Positions 1 through 6,077 of a stretch of DNA of 12,016 nucleotides are shown here, piece after piece. Below the pieces are notes generated by a model, which ran no database searches, was not told where the DNA came from, and saw only the letters and a program-made list of their open reading frames with translations. The DNA is taken from positions 1 to 12,016 of the forward strand of contig JAMNXK010000024.1 in NCBI GenBank assembly GCA_023653245.1. Direction: 5' to 3'. The stretch's first letter is position 1, and each line of letters opens with the position of its first letter. The position numbers were made by a program, and so were the translations under genes. The stretch is from Tagaea sp. Its GTDB lineage: Bacteria > Pseudomonadota > Alphaproteobacteria > CACIAM-22H2.

Positions 1-230
1 AACGCCGCCACGAAGCTCATGCCGTCCATCGGCTTCATGCCGATATCGCAGACGATCAGATTGGGCGCGGGATCGGCGGCGATGACGTGCGCGAGCGCCG
101 CCTCGCCGTCCGCCGCCGACGCGACGCGCCCGAAGCCCAATTGTTCGAGCATGCGCGAGACCATCGCCCGCACGACCGGCGAATCGTCCACGACCAGGAC
201 GCCGAGCTTGGCGTAGCGCGGATCGCTCAC
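1..230 (-). CDS. Response regulator receiver-domain protein (partial, C-terminus outside window)
   Basis: The visible 76 codons encode the first part of a CheY-like receiver domain. An acidic pair (D15, D16) sits in [11 protein letters not shown], and the expected phospho-acceptor Asp is D62 in the motif [10 protein letters not shown]. The receiver would accept a phosphoryl group, most likely from the HPt domain of the hybrid kinase just upstream. The GTG start at 230 overlaps the kinase stop in a GTGA arrangement, so translation is probably coupled. The gene runs off the left edge. It could be a stand-alone CheY-like regulator or carry an output domain, and the sequence does not decide. The family call is secure from the motifs; the kinase partnership is inferred from gene order. 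Confidence 0.9.
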   Translation of the reverse strand, partial: MSDPRYAKLGVLVVDDSPVVRAMVSRMLEQLGFGRVASAADGEAALAHVIAADPAPNLIVCDIGMKPMDGMSFVAA

Positions 231-2599
231 GGCCCGCTCCCGTCGCGCGCCAGCGGGGCCCGCATCAGGATCGGCCGTGCGGCTTCCAGCCGCGCGCGCA
301 GCGTTTCGAGCGAAGCGGGCGAGACCCGGCCGGCGCGCAATTCCGTCTCCAGCCGCGCGGCCGCGTCGCCCATGGCATAGGCGCCGACCGAGCGCGCGGC
401 ACCCTTGAGCGCGTGCGCGGTCTCGCGCGCGTCGTCGACCGCCCCTTGCGCGATCGCCGTTTCGATCGCCGCGATCTGGCGCGCGGCGTTGTCGAGGAAC
501 AGGTTCACGACCTCGGTCATGTCCTCGCGCTGGGCGCCGTAGAGCCGAAGAAGCACGCCCGTATCGACGTCGAGCGCGCCGCCGTCGCCGGCGAATTCGT
601 CCTCGATCGGCACCGCCTCGGCCGTGCCGAGCGCGCGCGCCAGCGCGCCGCCCAGCGCCGAGAGCGTGACCGGCTTGGGCACGAACTCGTCCATGCCGGC
701 GGCGAGGCAGCGCTCCGCCTCCCCCGTCATCGCCGCGGCCGACAACGCCACGATCGGCGTGCGCTTGCCCGTGCCCTGCTCGGTCTCGCGCACCGCCTTG
801 GTCAGCTCGAACCCGTCCATCGCGGGCATGTGCACGTCGGTGAGGATCGCGTCGAACTTGTCCGCCCGCCACAGATCGAAGGCCTGCTTGCCGTCGGGTG
901 CGACGACCGAGACATAGCCCAACCGGTCGAGCTGGCGCTTGACCACGGCGCGGTTGGTCGGGTTGTCCTCGGCGACCAGGATGCGCGTGCCGTTCGCGGC
1001 CGCCGGCAGCGCCGCGATCGCCGCGGCCGCGTCGCGCCTCGCGGGGCCGAACTCGTTGGCGAGCGCGCGCAGCAGCGATTCCCGGCGCACGGGCTTGAGC
1101 AGATAGGCGTCGAAGCCGCGCTCGATGGCGCGCTTGCGGTGCCCGCTTTCGTCGTAGGCGGTGGCGAGCACGAGGCGCGTTTCGAACAGATCGGGCGTGC
1201 CGCGGATCGCCTCGCCCAGCACGATGCCGTCGACGTCGGGCAGCCGGAAATCGACGAGCGCGGCGTGATACGGCGCGCCGTCGCGCGCGGCACGCTCCAT
1301 CTCGGCGAGCGCCGGCTTGCCGGCGGGCCGCATCTCGACCGCCGCACCCGCCGCGCGCAGATACATCGCGAAGGCTTCGCGGATCGAGCGGTTGTCGTCG
1401 ACGATCATGATCCGCTTGCCGGTCAGGTCGGGCAGAGGCGGCATCTCGCGCCCCGGCGCCAGCGACGCGACGAAGGAGAAGACCGAGCCTTTGCCTTCCT
1501 CGCTCTCGACGTCGATGCGTCCGCCCAGAAGCTCGACGATGCGCATCGAGATCGACAGGCCCAGCCCCGTGCCGCCGAAGCGCCGCGTGGTCGAGCTGTC
1601 GCCTTGGCTGAAGGGCTGGAACAGCCGCGCCTTCGCCGCCTCGGACATGCCGATGCCGGTGTCGCGCACCGACACGCGGATCGTCCCGGGTGCGGCGCCC
1701 GAAACGGCTTCGGCGCTGACGAAGACCTCGCCCGCTTCGGTGAATTTGATCGCGTTGCCCACGAGGTTGAACAGCACCTGGCGCAGCCGCACCGGGTCGC
1801 CCTTGAGCGCGCGCGGGATCGCCGGATCGACGAAGGTCGACAGCGCCAATTCCTTGCGCCGCGCTTGGGGGGCGAGCGTTTCGGCGACGCCTTCGACGAT
1901 CGACACGAGCGACAGGTCGACGGTTTCCAGATCGAGCTTGCCCGCCTCGATCTTCGAGAAGTCGAGGATGTCGTCGATGATCTTGAGCAGCGAGGAGGCG
2001 CTGTCGCGCACCACTTCGACCATCGAGTTCTGCTCGCCGTCGAGTTCGGTGTGCTGCAGCAGCTCGAGCATGGCGAGCACGCCGTTCATCGGCGTGCGGA
2101 TCTCGTGGCTCATCGCCGCCAGGAAGCGCGACTTGGCCTCGTTGGCGGCCTCCGCGCGCTTGCCCATCAGCATCAAGTCGCGCTCGGCGTGCTTGCGCTC
2201 GGTGATGTCGACGTAGGTCGAGACGAAGCCGCCCTCGGGCATCGGGTTCGAATGGATTTCGAGCGTGCGCCCGTCGGGCCGCGGCACCTCGAAGGAGGTC
2301 GGCGCCAAGCCCGCCCGCCAGCTGCGGAACGCCGCCTGCACGTCCAGCGCGCCGCGCGCGACCATGAAGCGCGTGAGCTCGCGCTTGGGGTCGGCGGCCT
2401 CGGCGACGGAATCGGGAACGGCGTAGAGATCGAGGAAGCGCTTGTTGTAGGCGACGATGTTGAAGCCGGAATCGGAGACGACCACGCCTTCGTCCATGTT
2501 GTCGAGCACGGCGCGCAGCAGTGCGCGCTCGCGCGCCAGCTCGTTGCGCAGCCTTGCGGCCTCTATGGCGGAATCTGGCGCGGAATCGGGCGCGGTCAT
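227..2599 (-). CDS. Soluble hybrid sensor histidine kinase, PAS-HisKA-HATPase-REC-REC-HPt
   Basis: A 790-residue multistep phosphorelay kinase of BarA/ArcB-like domain order but with no membrane segment, so it should act in the cytoplasm. A short coiled coil (about 11-32) precedes one PAS domain (about 30-137, ending DITERK). HisKA carries the phospho-accepting H165 in [13 protein letters not shown]. HATPase_c has N278/N282, DTGIG at 313-317 and FGGTGLGLS at 341-349. Receiver 1 (about 396-515) has D401/D402, D450, T480 and K502. Receiver 2 (about 538-655) has E544/D545, D588, S620 and K642. The HPt domain (about 675-770) has H729 in [10 protein letters not shown]. All catalytic and phospho-transfer residues look intact. 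The ATG at 2599 lies 5 bp after the pentapeptide-gene stop, while a longer in-frame reading only crosses that gene. The signal sensed by the PAS domain is unknown. Confidence 0.96.
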   Translation of the reverse strand: MTAPDSAPDSAIEAARLRNELARERALLRAVLDNMDEGVVVSDSGFNIVAYNKRFLDLYAVPDSVAEAADPKRELTRFMVARGALDVQAAFRSWRAGLAPTSFEVPRPDGRTLEIHSNPMPEGGFVSTYVDITERKHAERDLMLMGKRAEAANEAKSRFLAAMSHEIRTPMNGVLAMLELLQHTELDGEQNSMVEVVRDSASSLLKIIDDILDFSKIEAGKLDLETVDLSLVSIVEGVAETLAPQARRKELALSTFVDPAIPRALKGDPVRLRQVLFNLVGNAIKFTEAGEVFVSAEAVSGAAPGTIRVSVRDTGIGMSEAAKARLFQPFSQGDSSTTRRFGGTGLGLSISMRIVELLGGRIDVESEEGKGSVFSFVASLAPGREMPPLPDLTGKRIMIVDDNRSIREAFAMYLRAAGAAVEMRPAGKPALAEMERAARDGAPYHAALVDFRLPDVDGIVLGEAIRGTPDLFETRLVLATAYDESGHRKRAIERGFDAYLLKPVRRESLLRALANEFGPARRDAAAAIAALPAAANGTRILVAEDNPTNRAVVKRQLDRLGYVSVVAPDGKQAFDLWRADKFDAILTDVHMPAMDGFELTKAVRETEQGTGKRTPIVALSAAAMTGEAERCLAAGMDEFVPKPVTLSALGGALARALGTAEAVPIEDEFAGDGGALDVDTGVLLRLYGAQREDMTEVVNLFLDNAARQIAAIETAIAQGAVDDARETAHALKGAARSVGAYAMGDAAARLETELRAGRVSPASLETLRARLEAARPILMRAPLARDGSGP

Positions 2600-2604
2600 C
2601 GCGC

Positions 2605-3045
2605 CTAACGACGCGGCGGAGTCGTCGGATTCTTGCAATCGCCCACCGAGCCTTCGGCGCACATCTTCCCGTCGGGCATCAGCGCGCGGCTCACGTCGGT
2701 GTCCGACTTGAGGTCTTGGAAGCGGAGCCCCGCGCCGGTCAGATTCGCCCCCACCAGCTTGGTACCGAACAGCGCGGCACCGCCGAGATTCGCGAAGCGC
2801 AGATCGGCCCCCGAGAAATCGGCGTTGCCCAGATCGGCCCCCGCCAGATTGGCGCCCGACAATTTGGCGCCGTTGAAATCCGCGCGCCGCAGGTTGACCC
2901 CGCGCAGATCGCGCCCTTCCAGATTGGCGCCCGCGCATTTCGCTTCGGGACCGGGCCGGCAGGCGCCCGGGGTTTGAGCGTAAGCGCCCGCGATTCCGCC
3001 CAGTGCGAGCGCCATCGCGAGCGCCGCCATCTTCGCATTCCGCAT
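2605..3045 (-). CDS. Secreted pentapeptide-repeat protein
   Basis: A 146-residue protein. Residues 1-23 look like a Sec signal peptide: M-R-N-A-K, a hydrophobic Ala/Leu stretch, then a likely cleavage after AYA. Residues 38 to about 109 are an unbroken run of about 14 pentapeptides of the A(N/D)LXX type. The central Leu/Phe falls every fifth residue from L42 to L107 (L42, L47, L52, F57 and so on), predicting a right-handed quadrilateral beta-helix of about 3.5 coils. Four cysteines flank the helix (C29 and C37 before, C129 and C137 after) and could form cap disulfides in the periplasm. The gene is first in a probable operon with the hybrid kinase 5 bp downstream, so a role in sensing is possible but inferred. 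An ATG six codons into the reading frame (base 3030) is an alternative start. Pentapeptide proteins have no single conserved function. Confidence 0.88.
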   Translation of the reverse strand: MRNAKMAALAMALALGGIAGAYAQTPGACRPGPEAKCAGANLEGRDLRGVNLRRADFNGAKLSGANLAGADLGNADFSGADLRFANLGGAALFGTKLVGANLTGAGLRFQDLKSDTDVSRALMPDGKMCAEGSVGDCKNPTTPPRR

Positions 3046-3150
3046 CTTCGAACCCGTTCTTTGTCTGGCGTCGGGCGCAAGTTTCCTCGTTTCGGGGCAA
3101 AGGTCAATGCGCTCGCGGCGGGGTGCTGCGGGGTGCCGCGCGCCGATCTG

Positions 3151-3180
3151 TTGACCGACTCGGGACCGATTCTTCATACA
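3151..3180 (+). promoter_or_regulatory. Candidate sigma70-type promoter for the 77-residue orphan gene
   Basis: TTGACC at 3151-3156 matches the -35 consensus at five of six bases. CATACA at 3175-3180, 18 bp on, is a weak -10 (three of six). The predicted start of transcription is near 3187, leaving a leader of about 20 nt before the ATG at 3206. It would also exclude the in-frame TTG at 3182 as the start. Prediction from sequence only. Confidence 0.4.
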
Positions 3181-3205
3181 GTTGTCGGCTCTTGGATTCG
3201 AAAGC

Positions 3206-3439
3206 ATGCAGAACGACATCGTCTTGCGCGCCATGGCGGCGGTCCTGGGACCGGACGACTCGCTCGTCCGGGACGTCGAGAAAGCCATGCGCACCGACGA
3301 CGGTATGGATTGGCTGATCGCCAAGGCCGGCTTCGACGGTCTGGCGCGCGACGTGCGCCTGGAAATCGCCGACATGGCCCGCTGGATGGCGGAAGAATCG
3401 CTGCGCGACAAAGACCTGCCCTCGCGCAAGCTGCTCTAG
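3206..3439 (+). CDS. Small hypothetical protein, 77 residues
   Basis: I do not recognise this protein. It is a short, soluble, probably all-helical polypeptide beginning MQNDIVLRAM and ending DLPSRKLL. It has no signal peptide, no membrane segment, no cysteine and many alternating acidic and basic residues. The only aromatic residues are two Trp and one Phe. The ATG at 3206 has a weak GAAAG ribosome site a few bases upstream. An in-frame TTG at 3182 would add eight residues but lies at the predicted promoter -10. The gene is divergent from the pentapeptide-kinase operon (160 bp apart) and convergent with the LysR gene (7 bp between the stops). The codon pattern, with G or C at most third positions, matches real genes in the window. 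A small regulator or adaptor is possible, but nothing specific can be claimed. Confidence 0.65.
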   Translation: MQNDIVLRAMAAVLGPDDSLVRDVEKAMRTDDGMDWLIAKAGFDGLARDVRLEIADMARWMAEESLRDKDLPSRKLL

Positions 3440-3450
3440 CAGGCTGCTAG
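3436..3450. repeat. Perfect inverted repeat holding both convergent stop codons
   Basis: CTAGCA-GGC-TGCTAG is a six-base perfect palindrome with a three-base spacer. The left arm contains the TAG stop of the small plus-strand gene. The right arm, read on the minus strand, contains the TAG stop of the LysR gene. It could form a short hairpin in either transcript but has no T-run, so a terminator role is weak. Confidence 0.6.
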
Positions 3451-4310
3451 GCGCCCTCCTCCAAAGACCGCACGATGTGCTCGCGCAGGCGCCGCGCCGG
3501 CGTCGAAAGATTGCCCGCGTCGAGCACGGCGATCTCGCTGTCGTCGAGCTTGGGCATTCCGTGCCCTTCGATCGAGCGCAAACCTTGCGGGACCATGTCG
3601 CGCGGCAGCACGCTGACGCCGAGCCCCGCGCGCACCGCCGCCGTCTGGCCCGCCAGCGACGCGCAAGTATAGGCCACGCGCCAGGCGCGGCCCTTGGCGT
3701 CGAGCGCCTCGGTCGCGCGCTTGCGGTAGACGCAAGGCGCCGGCGACACGACCAAAGGCAAGCTCTCGCGCGCCGCCGGTTCGAACGCGCCGCCCGCGAC
3801 CCAGACCAGCTTTTCGCGCCAGACGCGGATCCCATCGGCGCGCGACGAAGGCTGGCGCTTGACCAGCACCAGGTCGAATGCCCCCGTCTCGAACCGCCCC
3901 AGAAGATTGAGAGTGAGATCGCACGTCACCTCCAGCGCCACATGCGGATGCGCCTTGGAGAAGCGCGCGAGCACGTCGGGCAGATGGCGGGTGGCGAAGT
4001 CCTCGGGCGTTCCCAGGCGCACCAGCCCGCGCAAATCGGGCTCGATCAGCCGCGCCACCGCGGCGTCGTTGGCGTCGAGCAGGCGGCGCGCATCGAGCAA
4101 GAACGCCGCCCCCTCGGCGGTCAATTTGACGGCCCGCGGCGTGCGATCGAACAAGCGTCGTTTCAGTATGTTTTCCAATCGTTTGATCTGCAGACTTACG
4201 GTGCTTTGGGAGCGCAACAGGCGGTCGCCCGCGCGGCTGAAACTGCGTGCCTCGGCGACCGCGACGAAGCCGCGCACCAGATCGATATCCAAGTTCAAAC
4301 GCGCGGCCAT
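3447..4310 (-). CDS. LysR-family transcriptional regulator
   Basis: A 287-residue LysR-type regulator of ordinary length. The winged helix-turn-helix occupies about residues 7-65, including SFSRAGDRLLRSQSTVS and the wing LFDRT. A linker helix and a periplasmic-binding-protein-like effector domain follow (about 92-285), with LGTPEDFATRHLPDVLARF at its start, resembling the LrhA-like subgroup. The ATG at 4310 has a GGAG ribosome site about nine bases upstream. The gene is divergent from icd and shares a 109 bp intergenic region with it. In this family that usually means autoregulation and often control of the divergent gene. Inverted repeats overlap its predicted promoter. The effector molecule cannot be inferred. 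Family assignment is secure; icd as target is inference. Confidence 0.93.
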   Translation of the reverse strand: MAARLNLDIDLVRGFVAVAEARSFSRAGDRLLRSQSTVSLQIKRLENILKRRLFDRTPRAVKLTAEGAAFLLDARRLLDANDAAVARLIEPDLRGLVRLGTPEDFATRHLPDVLARFSKAHPHVALEVTCDLTLNLLGRFETGAFDLVLVKRQPSSRADGIRVWREKLVWVAGGAFEPAARESLPLVVSPAPCVYRKRATEALDAKGRAWRVAYTCASLAGQTAAVRAGLGVSVLPRDMVPQGLRSIEGHGMPKLDDSEIAVLDAGNLSTPARRLREHIVRSLEEGA

Positions 4311-4320
4311 GTCGGCGCTC

Positions 4321-4360
4321 CATCTATTGCGTTCTTAAATGATAGATGCACGAACTATCA
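4321..4360. promoter_or_regulatory. Nested inverted repeats in the LysR-icd intergenic region (candidate LysR operator)
   Basis: Two overlapping dyads share one arm. CATCTAT (4321-4327) and ATAGATG (4342-4348) are perfect seven-base inverted repeats 14 bp apart. TGATAG (4340-4345) and CTATCA (4355-4360) are perfect six-base inverted repeats 9 bp apart. The flanks AAAT and ATTT extend the second dyad imperfectly. The repeated CTAT/ATAG half-site, spaced across an A/T-rich patch in otherwise GC-rich DNA, is what a LysR tetramer site often looks like. A canonical T-N11-A box is not strictly matched. Confidence 0.5.
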
Positions 4361-4367
4361 ATTTCAA
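4339..4367 (-). promoter_or_regulatory. Candidate sigma70-type promoter for the LysR gene
   Basis: On the minus strand TTGAAA (4367-4362) and TATCAT (4344-4339) each match consensus at five of six bases with an ideal 17 bp spacer. The predicted transcription start is near 4332, giving a leader of about 22 nt to the ATG at 4310. The inverted repeats at 4321-4360 cover the spacer, -10 and start point, so a bound regulator there would repress this promoter. Confidence 0.6.
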
Positions 4368-4376
4368 GAATCGCGG

Positions 4377-4411
4377 CGGAGGGCCTATCTCCGGGCCATC
4401 GAACAACGGAG
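4377..4411 (+). promoter_or_regulatory. icd leader: alternative hairpins around the ribosome binding site
   Basis: The icd Shine-Dalgarno CGGAG is at 4407-4411, eight bases before the ATG. An identical CGGAG lies upstream at 4377-4381. Between them, CTCCG (4389-4393) is exactly complementary to both. It can form a hairpin with the upstream copy (7-nt loop), leaving the ribosome site free, or pair with the ribosome site itself (13-nt loop) and mask it. The stems are only five pairs, so function is uncertain. Confidence 0.35.
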
Positions 4412-4419
4412 TTCCCCCC

Positions 4420-5910
4420 ATGACCGTCCAGTCCGCCCCGCTTGCCGCCCAAAACCTCGTGGCCCCCGCCCCCGTCGCGATCACCGTCGCCCATGGCGAC
4501 GGCATCGGCCCGGAGATCATGGCCGCGACCCTCAAGATGCTCGACGCCGCCGGCGCGTCGCTCGCGGTCGAGACGATCGATATCGGCGAGCGCGTCTACC
4601 GCAAGGGACACAGCTCGGGCATCGAGGACGCGTCTTGGGACTCGCTGCGCCGGACCAAGGTCTTTCTGAAAGCGCCGATCACCACCCCGCAAGGCGGCGG
4701 ATTCAAGAGCCTGAACGTCACCATCCGCAAGACGCTGGGCCTATTCGCGAATGTCCGCTCTTGCGTGGCGTACGCGCCGTTCGTCGCCACCAAGCATCCG
4801 ACGATGGATGTGGTGATCGTGCGCGAGAACGAGGAAGACCTTTACGCCGGCATCGAGCACCGGCAGACCGACGAGGTCTTCCAGTGCTTGAAGCTGATCA
4901 CCCGGCCGGGCTGCGAACGCATCGTGCGCTACGCCTTCGAATACGCCGTCGCCAACGGCCGTAAGAAGGTCACCTGCTTCACCAAAGACAACATCATGAA
5001 GCTGACCGACGGCCTCTTCCACAAGGTGTTCGACGAGATCGGCGCCGAGTTCCCGGCGATCGCGAAGGACCACATGATCGTCGATATCGGGGCGGCGCGC
5101 CTCGCCGACGATCCGGGCCGCTTCGACGTGATCGTCATGCCCAATCTCTACGGCGACATCCTGTCCGACGTGGCCGCCGAGATCGCGGGATCGGTCGGCC
5201 TCGCGGGCTCGGCCAATGTCGGCGAGCACGTGGCGATGTTCGAGGCGATCCACGGCTCGGCACCCGACATCGCGGGCCAAGACATCGCCAACCCGTCGGG
5301 CTTGCTGCTGTCGGCGGTGATGATGCTCGTGCATGTCGGGCAGCCGCAGACCGCCGCGCGCCTGCACAACGCCTGGCTCCGCACGATCGAAGACGGCGTG
5401 CACACCGCCGACATCTTCGAGGACGGCAAGTCCAAGACGCGCGTCGGCACGCAAGCCTTCGCCGACGCGGTGATCGCACGGCTGGGCCAGACGCCCCGCC
5501 ACTTCCAGCCGGTCGCCTATTCGGCCGAGGCGCCGCGGATGACTCTCGCCGCACCGCCGCGCCGCCTGCCGGCCGTCAAGGAGCTGGTCGGCGTGGACGT
5601 GTTCGTCCACTGGCGCGGGACCAATCCCGATCATCTCGCGGCCCAGATGAAGGCCGCCGAAACCGCCGGCCTCGAGCTCAACATGATCACCAATCGCGGC
5701 GTGAAAGTGTGGCCCGGCGGCTTGCCCGAAACGTTCAAGACCGACCATTGGCGCTGCCGCTACATGGCCAAGAAGGGTGCCGTTCTCGGCAAAGCGGCGA
5801 TCGCCGAAATACAGTTGCGTTTGGCCGCGCAAGACACGGATTTCATCAAGACCGAGCATCTTTGCAATTTCGACGGCGCGCCCGGCTACTCGCTCGGCCA
5901 AGGGCAGTAA
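4420..5910 (+). CDS. icd: Isocitrate dehydrogenase, long alphaproteobacterial type
   Basis: A 496-residue cytosolic enzyme that oxidatively decarboxylates isocitrate to 2-oxoglutarate in the TCA cycle. The catalytic core (about 18-360) shows the substrate-binding segment with S97, N99, R103 and R113, then R135 in VIVRENEEDLYAGIE and K189 in CFTKDNIMK. Metal-binding aspartates lie in MPNLYGDILSD (D246, D250). The length and the extra C-terminal domain (about 383-496, starting LPAVKELVGVDVFVHWRG) match the Thermus-like and alphaproteobacterial ICDH group rather than the 416-residue E. coli form. In the cofactor motif HGSAPDIAG, Asp283-Ile284 replace the Lys-Tyr of NADP-dependent E. coli Icd, suggesting NAD+ use. 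The ATG at 4420 with CGGAG upstream is preferred over an in-frame ATG at 4339, which has no ribosome site and lies in the LysR promoter region. A terminator follows. Confidence 0.95.
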   Translation: MTVQSAPLAAQNLVAPAPVAITVAHGDGIGPEIMAATLKMLDAAGASLAVETIDIGERVYRKGHSSGIEDASWDSLRRTKVFLKAPITTPQGGGFKSLNVTIRKTLGLFANVRSCVAYAPFVATKHPTMDVVIVRENEEDLYAGIEHRQTDEVFQCLKLITRPGCERIVRYAFEYAVANGRKKVTCFTKDNIMKLTDGLFHKVFDEIGAEFPAIAKDHMIVDIGAARLADDPGRFDVIVMPNLYGDILSDVAAEIAGSVGLAGSANVGEHVAMFEAIHGSAPDIAGQDIANPSGLLLSAVMMLVHVGQPQTAARLHNAWLRTIEDGVHTADIFEDGKSKTRVGTQAFADAVIARLGQTPRHFQPVAYSAEAPRMTLAAPPRRLPAVKELVGVDVFVHWRGTNPDHLAAQMKAAETAGLELNMITNRGVKVWPGGLPETFKTDHWRCRYMAKKGAVLGKAAIAEIQLRLAAQDTDFIKTEHLCNFDGAPGYSLGQGQ

Positions 5911-5932
5911 TTCCGCGGGTCGACGAGGCGGG

Positions 5933-5969
5933 CGGGCGCGGCTTTTCCGGCCGCGCCCGTTTCGCATTT
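5933..5969 (+). terminator. Rho-independent terminator after icd
   Basis: A perfect 10-bp stem, CGGGCGCGGC (5933-5942) with GCCGCGCCCG (5950-5959), encloses the 7-nt loop TTTTCCG. Two further G-T pairs extend its base. T-rich DNA follows (TTT at 5960-5962 and TTTT at 5966-5969). It begins 23 bp after the icd stop and separates icd from the next gene pair. Confidence 0.85.
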
Positions 5970-6030
5970 TGCGATGCATGCTGAGCCGAATTTTTAGGCG
6001 TACATACGTAGCGCTTCGCGCTTGTCACGC

Positions 6031-6064
6031 CCGCCCGGATTTGCGATTGCTCGCTCTCGGGCGG
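6031..6064 (+). repeat. Inverted repeat upstream of the pseudokinase start
   Basis: CCGCCCG (6031-6037) and CGGGCGG (6058-6064) are perfect seven-base inverted repeats with a 20-nt loop, ending 13 nt before the GTG start. A smaller hairpin, AGCGC-TTC-GCGCT, sits at 6010-6022. They may be leader structure or an operator. TTGTCA at 6022-6027 is a good -35, but no convincing -10 lies at the right distance. Confidence 0.4.
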
Positions 6065-6077
6065 AACATCGGGGCGA

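Noticed and set aside
413..2608. A 731-codon open frame antisense to the hybrid kinase
   Set aside because: It mirrors the kinase gene and is rich in Arg, His and Ala, the usual product of reading GC-rich coding DNA backwards; it has no domain or ribosome site.
2770..2940. Tandem DNA repeat or CRISPR-like array in the region of 15-base periodicity
   Set aside because: The periodicity comes from codons for consecutive pentapeptides in a protein gene; units vary and there are no spacers.
2600..3100. Upstream in-frame extension of the hybrid kinase by 167 codons
   Set aside because: It reads the pentapeptide gene in the wrong frame and gives low-complexity Arg/Gly-rich sequence; the ATG at 2599 gives a normal kinase start.
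4741..5979. A 412-codon open frame antisense to icd
   Set aside because: The plus strand encodes a clearly conserved enzyme; the antisense product is compositionally biased and has no recognisable domain.
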